Origin: Microterricola gilva
Lineage (GTDB): Bacteria > Actinomycetota > Actinomycetes > Actinomycetales > Microbacteriaceae
Reading direction: 5' to 3'
DNA: 64,000 bases
NCBI RefSeq assembly: GCF_004217495.1
Contig: NZ_SHLC01000001.1
Location: 3,472,001-3,536,000 of the forward strand
Positions 9,499 to 18,017 of this stretch are shown here, piece by piece; the first letter of the stretch is position 1; every line of letters starts with the position of its first letter. A model generated the notes under the pieces. The model had not been told where the DNA came from, searched no databases, and saw only the letters and a program-made list of their open reading frames with translations. A program made the translations under genes and the position numbers.

Positions 9499-9505
9499 GC
9501 TGCGG

Positions 9506-9952
9506 TTGAATGGAGCGGTGACCCCGACACCCAACCACACACTCCCCGACATCGCCGTGGCCGCCGTCGCGCTGATCCGCGATCGCCGCGTGCTCATGGT
9601 CACGGCCCGCGGGCGCGACGTGCTGTTCATGCCGGGCGGCAAGATCGATGCCGGCGAGTCCATCGCGGATGCCGCGGTGCGCGAGGCCCGCGAGGAGATG
9701 TCGATCGACCTCAGGCCGGGCGACCTCCACGAGCTCTTCACCGTGGCGGTGCAGGCACACGGCGAGCCCGTCGGCCGGCTCGTGCGCATGCACGTCTTCG
9801 GGGTGGATGCCGCCGTCGCGGCATCCGTCACCCCCTCGCCGTCGGCCGAGGTGAGCGAGCTGCACTGGGTCGAGGCTGCGGATGTCCACCGCTGCCCGCC
9901 GGCCGGTGCGGAGGTCTTGCAGCGGCTCGCGGCGGCCGAGCTGATCGACTAG
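9506..9952 (+). CDS. NUDIX hydrolase
   Basis: A protein of about 148 aa with the NUDIX box GGKIDAGESIADAAVREARE followed by EM, matching GX5EX7REUXEEXGU except that the last Gly-position region reads EEMSID. The preceding strand DIAVAAVALIRDRRVLMVTA and the later ELHWVEAADV are normal for the fold. NUDIX enzymes hydrolyse nucleoside diphosphates linked to another moiety; the substrate is not predictable. It begins 7 bp after the deacetylase gene and is probably translated from the same mRNA. The start is uncertain: TTG as given, or GTG 12 bp downstream with a close GGAG. Confidence 0.85.
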   Translation: MNGAVTPTPNHTLPDIAVAAVALIRDRRVLMVTARGRDVLFMPGGKIDAGESIADAAVREAREEMSIDLRPGDLHELFTVAVQAHGEPVGRLVRMHVFGVDAAVAASVTPSPSAEVSELHWVEAADVHRCPPAGAEVLQRLAAAELID

Positions 9953-10059
9953 CGCCCGCCAGCCTCGGCGCCCGCGCGGGGACCGGTTGAAGCCACGGCG
10001 CCCGCACGCCGTGCGACGCGGTTTCCGCCCGGCCCGTGCGCTGGCCGGTGCCGGCGTGG

Positions 10060-10065
10060 TAGAAC
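10060..10065 (+). promoter_or_regulatory. -10 hexamer TAGAAC, leaderless type
   Basis: TAGAAC lies 7 nt before the GTG of the Pr6Pr-type gene. A GGAG between them is only 2 nt from the GTG, too close to serve well as a ribosome site. Confidence 0.4.
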
Positions 10066-10072
10066 CGGAGGC

Positions 10073-10816
10073 GTGACGGATTCAGACGACTACGCCCCGA
10101 CCGGCCGCACGACCAGCGTGGACGAGGCCGGCAGGGCCGCCGTCGCCGGTGCGCCAGCGCGGCACTGGGCATCCGCGCTCACGGGCACGACGGCCGCCCG
10201 CGTCTGGCACGGTGTCGTCGCGGCGATGACGCTCACGGGCGTCAGCATGGAGATCTACACGATCCTCGTCGACACGATCCCTGACGTCGGCCAGACCGTC
10301 GTGCTGCTCGGACTGCTCTTCAGCTACTTCACGATCCTCTCCAACGTGCTCGTCGGCGTGACCTGCCTCATGCTCGTGATCGACCCCCACCGCGACGGGC
10401 CGATCTTCCGGATCGCCCGGCTCGACGCCGTGCTCTGCATGGCGATCACGGGCATCGTCTACAACACCGTGCTGGCCGGGTTGCAGGAGCTCTCCAAGGC
10501 CGGAGAGGTCTCGAACTTCTTCATGCACCAGGCCGGCCCGCTCCTCGCCGTGCTCGGCTGGTTCGTCGTCGGCCCGCGGCCGCGCGTCGACCGCTCGACG
10601 ATCTGGTGGTCGATGGCCGCGCCGCTCGCCTGGATCGCCTACACCTTCGTGGCAGGGGCGGTGTCCGGTCACTACCCGTACCCGTTCATGCGGGCCACGG
10701 AGATCGGCTACCCGGCGGCACTGCTCAACACGGGCGTGGTCGTCGTCATCTTCCTGGTCGGTGCCGCCCTGCTCGGCTGGATCGACCGCAAACTGCCGGC
10801 AGCGCCGACGGGCTGA
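10073..10816 (+). CDS. Pr6Pr-type integral membrane protein
   Basis: A 247-aa protein with six predicted membrane segments after a 35-residue hydrophilic N-terminus. FSYFTILSNVLVGVTCLML and the later WIAYTFVAGAVSGHYPYPF are features of the Pr6Pr family of membrane proteins common in Microbacteriaceae and related bacteria. The conserved F(T)xxSN and YPYPF motifs suggest a shared fold with the eukaryotic FAR-17a/AIG1 group, but no reaction is known. The gene stands alone between a NUDIX gene and a convergent hydrolase-like gene. The GTG start is supported by the -10-like TAGAAC just upstream. Confidence 0.7.
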   Translation: MTDSDDYAPTGRTTSVDEAGRAAVAGAPARHWASALTGTTAARVWHGVVAAMTLTGVSMEIYTILVDTIPDVGQTVVLLGLLFSYFTILSNVLVGVTCLMLVIDPHRDGPIFRIARLDAVLCMAITGIVYNTVLAGLQELSKAGEVSNFFMHQAGPLLAVLGWFVVGPRPRVDRSTIWWSMAAPLAWIAYTFVAGAVSGHYPYPFMRATEIGYPAALLNTGVVVVIFLVGAALLGWIDRKLPAAPTG

Positions 10817-10851
10817 GGCGGGCGGGGCGACTGGCCCGCATCGGCGAAAGC

Positions 10852-10905
10852 CCTCGAGGTTTCCTGATTTGGGGGCTGCCGCCTTTCGCGACGCTTCGCG
10901 TCGCG
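10852..10905 (-). repeat. Dispersed hairpin repeat, single copy
   Basis: Read on the minus strand it begins CGCGACGCGAAGCGTCGCG, a hairpin, and continues AAAGGCGGCAGCCC and GGAAACCTCGAG. The same order of motifs occurs twice in tandem near 20.8-21.0 kb. It sits between two convergent genes and may also act as terminator. Confidence 0.75.
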
Positions 10906-10910
10906 CTGCC

Positions 10911-11834
10911 TCAGTGCACGTACTCCAACAGGTCGAGTCCGACCTGGCGCATGCCGTCGAGCACCTCGAGCCTGGCCGCGAGGGCGGTGTCGGCGAAGCT
11001 CATCGAGACCGTGTAGCTGACGCCGGCGCGCGGGCCGCGCAGCACGCCGACCTCGCTGCGCACCCCTGGTTCCGTTCCGGTCAGGTTCACGAGCAGTAGG
11101 CCGTGATCGGGCTCGCGGTGCGCGAGCGGAACGAGGCCGAAGGCGCTGGCGACCATGGAGAGGTCGGCGTTGAGCGAGAGCCAGCCGAGCACGCGCTGCG
11201 AGACGGCTGGCGACACCACCTCGCCGCGGGCCATGGCGGTGAAGAGCCAGCAGAGTTCCTGCGCCGAGCCGACCGAAAGCTGCGGGGCGTCGTCCGGGCC
11301 GCGCTGATCGCGCACGACGTCGAGCAGCGCCGTCTTCGAGAGCCCGAGCGACTCTGCACGTCTGCGCACGGCCTCGAGCCCGACGACCCGCAGCAAGACG
11401 TTGCTGGCCAGGTTGTCGTTGCTCGCTCCGACGAGCGCGGCCAGATCTGCCACGGGCAGCGACGGCGCCTGCAGGTGCTGCCAGATGCCGGCAGCGCCCG
11501 CGGCATCGCCGGCGCCCCGATCGAGGATCACGAGCTCACCGAGACCGTCGTCCGCGCGGTCGGGGTCGCTCAGTTGGGCAGCGACCTCGATGAGGAGCAG
11601 CACCTTGCCGATGTCGGCGGCCGGCATCGCGACGTGGTCATCGACAGAGAACAGCACGCGCCCCGTTGCGAGGTCGCTGGCGCGCGCCGAGACCTGCACG
11701 CCGTCGAGGGCGAGCTGGCCGAGCGCAGCGAAACCGCGCCCGAAGTTCTCGTTCGTCTCGCCGCCCTGGTGCCTGCCCCGCTCGAGTGCCGCCTGCCGCA
11801 CACGGCGTTCCGACTGCTGAGCGGGGGTTGTCAC
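10911..11834 (-). CDS. Class A beta-lactamase-fold protein lacking the nucleophilic Ser
   Basis: A 307-aa protein that aligns by eye with the beta-lactamase2 (serine hydrolase) family. The region that normally reads SxxK is PAADIGKVLLLIEVA, so residue 74 is Asp (codon GAC) while Lys77 is kept. The SDN-like motif is GASNDNLASNVLLR at about residues 136-149, and the KTG region is replaced by RGPRAGVSYTV. No signal peptide is evident, which fits the intracellular members found in actinobacteria. With the serine replaced, hydrolysis by the usual mechanism is not expected; a binding or regulatory role is possible. The GTG start follows AAGGA. Confidence 0.65.
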   Translation of the reverse strand: MTTPAQQSERRVRQAALERGRHQGGETNENFGRGFAALGQLALDGVQVSARASDLATGRVLFSVDDHVAMPAADIGKVLLLIEVAAQLSDPDRADDGLGELVILDRGAGDAAGAAGIWQHLQAPSLPVADLAALVGASNDNLASNVLLRVVGLEAVRRRAESLGLSKTALLDVVRDQRGPDDAPQLSVGSAQELCWLFTAMARGEVVSPAVSQRVLGWLSLNADLSMVASAFGLVPLAHREPDHGLLLVNLTGTEPGVRSEVGVLRGPRAGVSYTVSMSFADTALAARLEVLDGMRQVGLDLLEYVH

Positions 11835-11971
11835 ACGGGTTCCTTCGAGGCTGGATGCGGATCGCGCGGCTCACCCCTCCGCGCAGAGTGCCCCCAGCGG
11901 GAGAGATCTGCTGCGGGTCAGGATGAGTGTAACCCCGGCAGCTGACAGCCGACGACGGCCAGCGACCACGC

Positions 11972-13933
11972 TCACCAGATCGTGACGCGCTCCTCCGGGG
12001 CGAGCCAGGCGGCATCCGTCTCGTTCACGTCGAACGCGCTGTAGAACTCGTCGATGTTGCGCACGATCTGGTTGCAGCGGAACTCGTTCGGTGAGTGCGG
12101 GTCGATTGCGAGCAGGCGAATGACCTCCTCGTCGCGGCCCTTCATCTGCCAGGCCTGCGCCCAGCTGAGGAAGAAGCGCTGCGCACCCGTCAGCCCGTCG
12201 AGCACGGGCGGCTCCTGCCCGTCGAGCGAGATCAGGTAGGCCTTCCACGCGATGGCGAGCCCGCCGAGGTCTCCGATGTTCTCGCCGATGGTGAGGGCGC
12301 CGTTCACGTGGTGGTCAGGCACCTGGGCGGGAGCGAGGGCGTCGTACTGTGCGATCAGGGATGCCGTGCGCTCCTCGAACGCGGCACGGTCGGCCTCCGT
12401 CCACCAGTCGGTGAGGCGGCCGTCGCCGTCGTACTTGGATCCCTGGTCGTCGAAGCCGTGGCCGATCTCGTGGCCGATGACGGCGCCGATCGCGCCGTAG
12501 TTGGCCGCGGCATCCCGTGCCTCATCGAAGAACGGCGGCTGCAGGATCGCCGCGGGGAACACGATCTCGTTGAACCCGGGGTTGTAGTAGGCGTTGATCG
12601 TCTGCGGCGTCATGAACCACTCGTCGCGGTCGATCGGCTTGCCGATCTTGCCGAGCTCGCGGTTGAACTCGAACTCGCTCGTCGCCCGCACGTTGCCGAT
12701 CAGGTCGGTTGCGTCGATGCTGAGCGCCGAGTAGTCGCGCCACTTCGCCGGGTAGCCGATCTTGGGGGTGAACTTGTCGAGCTTGTCGAGGGCGCGCTCG
12801 CGCGTCTCGGCGCTCATCCACTCCAGGGTGGTGATCGACTGGCGGTAGGCCTCGACGAGGTTCGCGACGAGCACGTCCATCGCGGCCTTCGCGGTCTCCG
12901 GGAAGTGCTTCTCGACGTAGATGTGGCCGACGGCCTCGCCGAGCGCGCCCTCCACCAACGAGACGCCGCGCTTCCAGCGGTCGCGCATCTCCGGCGTTCC
13001 GGTGAGCGTGCGGCCGTAGAAGTCGAAGTTCGCCTCGACGATGTCGCTCGTGAGGTACGCGGCGCTGCCGCGCACGACCTGCCAGCTCAGCCAGTCGCGC
13101 CATGCATCGAGCTGGTCGGGCACGAGCAGAGCGCCGATGCCGCTGGTGAAGCTCGGCTGACGCAGCACGAGCTCGTTGAAGACACCGGTCGGTGCGCCCA
13201 TGGCGTCGCGCCACACGGCCAGGTCGGCCGGGACGAGGCTGGCGGCATCCGCCCAGCTCATCAGGTTGTAGGTCTTCTCGCTGTCGCGCGATGCGACGTT
13301 GTCCCAGTGCACGGCGGCAATCGCGGTCTCCAGCGCGAACACGCGCTCGGCCCGCTCGGCCGGATCGCTGAGACCGGCGAGTCCGAACATGCGCGCGAGG
13401 TGGGCACGATAGGCCTCGCGCACGTCGGCGAACTTCTCCTCGCGGAAGTAGCTCTCGTCCGGCAGCCCGATTCCGCCCTGCTCGGCGAACACGAGGTAGC
13501 GCTCAGGGTTGCCAGGGTCGTTGTCGACGAAGAGCTGGTAGAAACCGCTCACGCCGGAGCGCTCGAGCTCACCGAGGGCGGCGAGGAACTCCGGGATCGA
13601 TGCCACGGATGCCGCGGCGGCCAACTGGCCGGCGATGGGCGTGACGCCGAGGCTCTCGATGCGCTCCTCGTCGAGGAAGCTGGCGTAGAGGTCGCCGACC
13701 TTGCGCGCCTCGGTGTCCGGCTCCGCGTCCTGCGACTCCATGATGATGTCGCGCACGGCCTTCTCTGCCTCTTCGTGCAGCACGTAGAACGAGCCGTAGC
13801 GCGCCTTGTCGGCCGGGATCTCGGTGCGCGCGATCCACTTGCCGTTCACGTGGCGGAACAGATCGTCCTGCGGGCGCACCGCGGGGTCGAGTTCGTCGAG
13901 CACAATTCCAGAAGCAGTCGTCGCAGCGGTCAT
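11972..13933 (-). CDS. pepO: M13 family zinc metallopeptidase (PepO/neprilysin-like)
   Basis: A 653-aa peptidase. The N-terminus DPAVRPQDDLFRHVNGKWI is typical of bacterial M13 enzymes. The zinc motif HEIGH lies in AVIGHEIGHGFDDQGSKYD, the third ligand in GENIGDLGG, and the substrate-binding NAYYNP is present. The C-terminal NEFRCNQIVRNIDEFYSAF is also conserved. There is no signal peptide, so it is probably cytoplasmic and cleaves oligopeptides. ATG was chosen over the GTG two codons upstream because TAGGCT, a -10 match, lies exactly 6 nt before the ATG (leaderless pattern). It diverges from yccF across about 100 bp. Confidence 0.93.
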   Translation of the reverse strand: MTAATTASGIVLDELDPAVRPQDDLFRHVNGKWIARTEIPADKARYGSFYVLHEEAEKAVRDIIMESQDAEPDTEARKVGDLYASFLDEERIESLGVTPIAGQLAAAASVASIPEFLAALGELERSGVSGFYQLFVDNDPGNPERYLVFAEQGGIGLPDESYFREEKFADVREAYRAHLARMFGLAGLSDPAERAERVFALETAIAAVHWDNVASRDSEKTYNLMSWADAASLVPADLAVWRDAMGAPTGVFNELVLRQPSFTSGIGALLVPDQLDAWRDWLSWQVVRGSAAYLTSDIVEANFDFYGRTLTGTPEMRDRWKRGVSLVEGALGEAVGHIYVEKHFPETAKAAMDVLVANLVEAYRQSITTLEWMSAETRERALDKLDKFTPKIGYPAKWRDYSALSIDATDLIGNVRATSEFEFNRELGKIGKPIDRDEWFMTPQTINAYYNPGFNEIVFPAAILQPPFFDEARDAAANYGAIGAVIGHEIGHGFDDQGSKYDGDGRLTDWWTEADRAAFEERTASLIAQYDALAPAQVPDHHVNGALTIGENIGDLGGLAIAWKAYLISLDGQEPPVLDGLTGAQRFFLSWAQAWQMKGRDEEVIRLLAIDPHSPNEFRCNQIVRNIDEFYSAFDVNETDAAWLAPEERVTIW

Positions 13934-14040
13934 TGCCACAGCCTATTGGGAACGCATGACGCCGCAGCTGGGATTCCGCCGAGCGCGAAGTGCACTTTCG
14001 CCGAGTCGATGTGCACCGGCGACGGGGAACTGCTTCACTG

Positions 14041-14418
14041 ATGGCTATGAAGACGCTGCTCAACATCATCTGGCTCGTGCTCAGCGGCTTCTGGCTGTTC
14101 CTCGGTTACCTCCTGGCCGGCATCATCTGCTGCATCCTGATCGTGACGATCCCGTGGGGCATCGCCTCCTTCCGCATCGGCCTCTACGCGCTCTGGCCGT
14201 TCGGCAAGACCGTCGTCAACAAGCCGACGTCCGGCGTCTGGTCGTTCCTCGGCAACGTCGTGTGGGTCATCGTCGCCGGAATCTGGCTGGCCATCGGCCA
14301 CATCCTCTCCGGCATCGCGCTCTGCATCACGATCATCGGCATCCCGTTCGGCATCGCCAACTTCAAGATGGTCCCCGTGTCGCTCGCGCCGCTCGGCAAG
14401 GAGATCGTCGACATCTGA
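14041..14418 (+). CDS. yccF: YccF domain membrane protein
   Basis: A 125-aa protein with two copies of the YccF repeat. LLNIIWLVLSGFWLFLGYLL, then IVTIPWGIASFRIGLYALWP in the first half, is mirrored by VVWVIVAGIWLAIGHILSGI and IIGIPFGIANFKMVPVSLAP in the second. Four membrane segments are likely. ATGGCTATG gives two possible starts two codons apart. Function of the family is unknown. The last 100 bp of this gene are duplicated about 1.8 kb downstream, which shows that the gene formed the left edge of a tandem duplication. Confidence 0.88.
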   Translation: MAMKTLLNIIWLVLSGFWLFLGYLLAGIICCILIVTIPWGIASFRIGLYALWPFGKTVVNKPTSGVWSFLGNVVWVIVAGIWLAIGHILSGIALCITIIGIPFGIANFKMVPVSLAPLGKEIVDI

Positions 14419-14650
14419 GTCGGCGGCAGACCCAGTGGATGCCGCGGGTGGGCATGGGTGCCAGGCCCGGCCCCGGTTGGGGGCGAACCCCGACGACTCG
14501 GGCATCCGGGCCACATAACGTTTTCTCTCGGTGCGGCTGACAATCGATTCGCATCGACTCGGTTCAGGCAACGTGTGCCTCTTCTCCCGCCTCCTGCGAC
14601 GGGACCAGGCCCCCCTCCGGTCGCACCCCCCCTCCGAGAAGAAAGCAACC

Positions 14651-16090
14651 ATGTCCATCGCAGAATCCCCCGTATTCACCACGCTCGTCCCGCTGCACCC
14701 CGCCGCGTACAGCGAGCTGGCCGCCCGCATCGACGGCGTCGTCTCCACACCGAGCGACGTCGACTGGAACACCGTGCGACTCGCCTGGAACCTGAGCGCA
14801 GACCAGCGCCCGGACGCCGTCATCGCACCACGTCACGCCGAGGACGTCCGCACCACGCTGTACTTCGCCGACGAGCACCAGCTGCGCGTCGTCGCGCAGG
14901 GCACCGGTCACCTGGCCAGCCCGCTCGGTGACCTGGCCGGCAGCATCCTGCTGCGCACCAGCGCCCTCACCGGGATCACGATCGACCCAGACGCACTCAC
15001 CGTGCGGGTCGGCGCCGGTGTGCTCTGGGGCGACGTCACAACCGCCCTCGCCGAGCACGGCCTCATGGCCCTGGCGGGATCCTCTCCCGATGTCGGCGTC
15101 GTCGGCTACCTGCTCGGCGGCGGCGTGAGCTGGTTCGCCCGCAGCATGGGCCTGGCGACCTCGCACGTGACCGCCATCGAAGCGGTCTCCGGCGACGGGC
15201 GGATGCTGCGCGCCACCGCTGACGAGGAGAGCGAGCTGTTCTTCGCGCTCCGCGGGGGTGGTGGCAACTACGGCATCGTCACGGCCGTCACGTTCCGCGT
15301 GTTCGCCGTGCGCGACGTCTACGCCGGCATGATGCTGTTCCCGATGGAGCGGGCCGACGAGCTGCTCAGCGCCTGGGAGTCGTGGACGCGCGAGCTCGAC
15401 GAGAGCGCGATGACCTGCTTCCGGCTGATGCGGGTCCCCGACCTGCCCGACGTGCCGGAGTTCCTGCGCGGGCAGAAGCTCGTCATCATCGACGGCGCCG
15501 TCGCCATCGAGCAGGCCACCGGCATGCCAGTCGACGAGGCGGAGCGCACGGCGGATGCCGTGGCCCTGCTCGCCCCGCTGCGCGCGCTCGGCCCGTTCCT
15601 GGACACCTTCGGCGTTATGCCGGTCAGCCGGCTCGGCGAACTGCACATGGATCCTCCCGGCCCGGTGCCGGCGACCGGCGACGGCGTGAATCTCGACGAG
15701 CTGCCACATGCCGCGATCGACGTGCTCCTCCGGCTGGCCGGGCCGGACGCCGAGACCCCGCTGATGCTCGTCGACATCCGCCACATCGGCGGCCAGCTCG
15801 CCGTGGCCATGCCGGGCGGCGGTGCCGTCAACCGGCTGCACGGGCGCTTCCTGCTGTTCGCGGGCGGCATGAGCCCCGACCCCGAGTCCGTCGACGCCCT
15901 GCACGCCGCGGTGGCGACGGTGCTCGAGGCCCTGTCCCCGTGGCGTGCCGCCGCCGACTACCTCAACTTCCGCGAGGTGCGCACTCCGGCCGATCGGCTC
16001 TACCCGGTCGACACCCTGGCCAGGCTGCGCGCCGCGAAGCGCCGCTACGACCCGGCAGGGCTAATCCGCTCGGCACACCCGCTGCACTAG
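14651..16090 (+). CDS. FAD-binding oxidoreductase (berberine-bridge-enzyme type), copy 1
   Basis: A 479-aa flavoenzyme of the PCMH/BBE family. RVVAQGTGHLASPLGDLAGS supplies the His (GTGH) that usually carries FAD covalently. VGAGVLWGDV, VGVVGYLLGGGVSWFARSMG and ALRGGGGNYGIVTAVTFRVF complete the FAD domain. The C-terminus YLNFREVRTP is the BBE tail. Where bicovalent members have a Cys before VGxxG, this protein has GSSPDVG, so a single covalent bond is expected. The substrate is unknown (sugars, alcohols or secondary metabolites are typical). GAGAAGAAAG precedes the ATG. A close paralogue follows directly, together with its upstream region. Confidence 0.88.
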   Translation: MSIAESPVFTTLVPLHPAAYSELAARIDGVVSTPSDVDWNTVRLAWNLSADQRPDAVIAPRHAEDVRTTLYFADEHQLRVVAQGTGHLASPLGDLAGSILLRTSALTGITIDPDALTVRVGAGVLWGDVTTALAEHGLMALAGSSPDVGVVGYLLGGGVSWFARSMGLATSHVTAIEAVSGDGRMLRATADEESELFFALRGGGGNYGIVTAVTFRVFAVRDVYAGMMLFPMERADELLSAWESWTRELDESAMTCFRLMRVPDLPDVPEFLRGQKLVIIDGAVAIEQATGMPVDEAERTADAVALLAPLRALGPFLDTFGVMPVSRLGELHMDPPGPVPATGDGVNLDELPHAAIDVLLRLAGPDAETPLMLVDIRHIGGQLAVAMPGGGAVNRLHGRFLLFAGGMSPDPESVDALHAAVATVLEALSPWRAAADYLNFREVRTPADRLYPVDTLARLRAAKRRYDPAGLIRSAHPLH

Positions 16091-16122
16091 CGCCGAGCCG
16101 GGCCGGGTCGCGGCCGCGGCCC

Positions 16123-16239
16123 GGTATCGCGCTCCGCATCACGATCATCGGCATCCCGTTCGGCATCGCCAACTTCACGATGGTGCCCGTGTCGCTCGCT
16201 CCGCTCGGCACGGAGATCGTCGACATCTGAGTCGGCGGC
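16123..16239 (+). pseudogene. Fragment of yccF 3' end left by tandem duplication
   Basis: These 117 bp match the last part of yccF and 9 bp beyond its stop (14311-14427) with only a few substitutions. The reading frame IITIIGIPFGIANF-like to VSLAPLGTEIVDI and the TGA are kept. It has no start codon or first half, so it is a remnant and not a gene. It marks the left end of the second copy of the duplicated unit. Confidence 0.9.
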
Positions 16240-16427
16240 GCTCCCGGGCGCGAGTTCAGGGCTGGCCCCGACGACTGTGCCGTCTGGTCGCCATAGCGTT
16301 GCTTCTCGTTGCGTTGGCACATCGCCACGCAACGCATCGGTTGTGGGCTCCCCTGCCCGCCTCACGCGTATCTGCGACGAGGGCCGCCAGCATTCCGGTC
16401 GCGCCGCATCCCGAGAAGAAAGTCGCC

Positions 16428-17858
16428 ATGACCATCGCAGAATCTTCCCCAGCCGCCGCGCCTGCCCCGCTTGCCCCGCAGGCCTTCGCCGCCCTCGCGG
16501 CACGCATCGACGGCACCGTCACCACCCCGATCGACGCCGGGTGGGACACCGCCAGGCAGGCCTGGAACCTCAGCGCGGACCAGCACCCCGACGCCGTCGT
16601 CGCGCCGAGCAGCGCGGCCGATGTGCGCGCGACGCTGCTCTTCGCCAACGAGCACGGGATCCGGGCCGTCGCCCAGACCACCGGGCACCTCGCCGGACCA
16701 CTCGGCGATCTGACCGGCAGCATCCTGGTGCGCACGAGCGCCCTCTCCAGCATCGAGGTCGATCCAACGGCGCTCACCGTCCGCGTCGGCTCCGGCGTGC
16801 TCTGGGGCGACGTCACCGCGGCCCTCGCCGAGCACGGCCTGATGGCCCTGGCCGGATCGGCCCCGGATGTCGGCGTCGCCGGCTACCTGCTCGGCGGCGG
16901 CGTCAGCTGGTTCGGTCGGAGCCTCGGCCTGGCCACCTCGCACGTCACGACGATCGAGGTCGTCTCCGGAGCTGGGCGCATGCTGCGCGCGTCGGCCACG
17001 GAGGAGAGTGAGCTGTTCTACGCGCTCCGCGGTGGTGGAGGCAACTACGGCGTCGTGACCGCGATCACCTTCCGCGTCTTCGCCGTGCGCGATGTCTACG
17101 CCGGCATGCTGATGTTCCCGCTTGAGAGCGCAGACGAGGTGTTCAGCGCCTGGGAGCTGTGGACCCGCGATCTCGACGAGAGCGCAACGAGCTGCTTCCG
17201 ACTGCTGCGCGTGCCTCCGCTGCCCGAACTGCCGGAGTTCCTGCGCGGCCAGAGTTTCGCCGTCATCGACGGCGCGATCGCGATCGATCAGGGCGCCGGC
17301 TCGGAGGCCGAGCGCTCGGCCGACGCCGCAGCGCTGCTCGCCCCGCTGCGCGCACTCGGCGCCGCCATCGACACCTTCGGAGTGATGCCCGCGAGCCGCC
17401 TCGGCGAGATCCACATGGACCCTCCCGGCCCCGTGCCGGCCGTCGGCGACGGCATCAACCTCGAGGAGCTGCCCCGTGCCGCCATCGATGCGGTGCTCAC
17501 GCTTGCCGGCCCGGACGCCGCGTCTCCGCTGTTGGCCGTCGACATCCGTCACGTCGGCGGGCAGCTCGCGATTCCGGCCCCCGACGGCGGCGCGGTCAAC
17601 TCGATGCCGGGGCGATACCTGCTCTACGCCGTCGGCATGACGCCGACACCGGAGGCGGCCGCCGTCGTACTGGCGGCGGCACAGGCGGTGCTCGAGGCGG
17701 TCGCGCCGTGGCGGAGCGCCACCGACTACATCAACTTCCGCGAGGTGCGCACCGCGCCGGAACAGCTGTACCGCACCGACACCCTGGCCCGCCTGCGCGC
17801 GGCGAAGCTCAGCTACGACCCGAACGACACGATCCGCTCGGCACACCCGCTCGGCTGA
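16428..17858 (+). CDS. FAD-binding oxidoreductase (berberine-bridge-enzyme type), copy 2
   Basis: A 476-aa paralogue of the preceding enzyme, alignable along its whole length, with the same start context (CCGAGAAGAAAG, then an ATG and ACCATCGCAGAATC). It keeps AQTTGHLAGPLGDLTGS (His for FAD), VGVAGYLLGGGVSWFGRS, ALRGGGGNYGVVTAITFRVF and the tail YINFREVRTAPEQLY. GSAPDVG replaces GSSPDVG, so the second covalent Cys is again absent. The two proteins differ at many surface positions (for example QATGMPVDEAE against QGAGSEAE), so the duplication is not very recent. Both copies look intact; substrates are unknown and may have diverged. Confidence 0.88.
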   Translation: MTIAESSPAAAPAPLAPQAFAALAARIDGTVTTPIDAGWDTARQAWNLSADQHPDAVVAPSSAADVRATLLFANEHGIRAVAQTTGHLAGPLGDLTGSILVRTSALSSIEVDPTALTVRVGSGVLWGDVTAALAEHGLMALAGSAPDVGVAGYLLGGGVSWFGRSLGLATSHVTTIEVVSGAGRMLRASATEESELFYALRGGGGNYGVVTAITFRVFAVRDVYAGMLMFPLESADEVFSAWELWTRDLDESATSCFRLLRVPPLPELPEFLRGQSFAVIDGAIAIDQGAGSEAERSADAAALLAPLRALGAAIDTFGVMPASRLGEIHMDPPGPVPAVGDGINLEELPRAAIDAVLTLAGPDAASPLLAVDIRHVGGQLAIPAPDGGAVNSMPGRYLLYAVGMTPTPEAAAVVLAAAQAVLEAVAPWRSATDYINFREVRTAPEQLYRTDTLARLRAAKLSYDPNDTIRSAHPLG

Positions 17859-17902
17859 GCCCAGAGCTTTCTCGGCCGCACCCGAAGCGGCGGAGGAAGG
17901 TT

Positions 17903-17941
17903 GATGGGGAGGAGGGAATCGCAGATTCCCTCCTCCCCATC
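17903..17941. terminator. Perfect 18-bp hairpin between convergent genes
   Basis: GATGGGGAGGAGGGAATC pairs perfectly with GATTCCCTCCTCCCCATC around GCA. It lies between the oxidoreductase gene and the convergent ABC permease gene and could stop transcription from both sides, although no T-run follows. Confidence 0.7.
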
Positions 17942-18017
17942 GCATGTTCTCCCACGGGTACTGTCTCCCGTCGGCACCATCTCCTCCCAAACGGATGCCG
18001 CCGCCCCGCCCACCCGG

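Noticed and set aside
12095-14041. Long plus-strand frame opposite the M13 peptidase gene
   Set aside because: Its protein is a low-complexity mirror of the peptidase codons, and it runs through the real peptidase promoter and start.
14041-17858. Biosynthetic gene cluster around the FAD oxidoreductases and ABC exporter
   Set aside because: There are no synthase, peptide precursor or tailoring genes nearby; the exporter is convergent and separated by a terminator.
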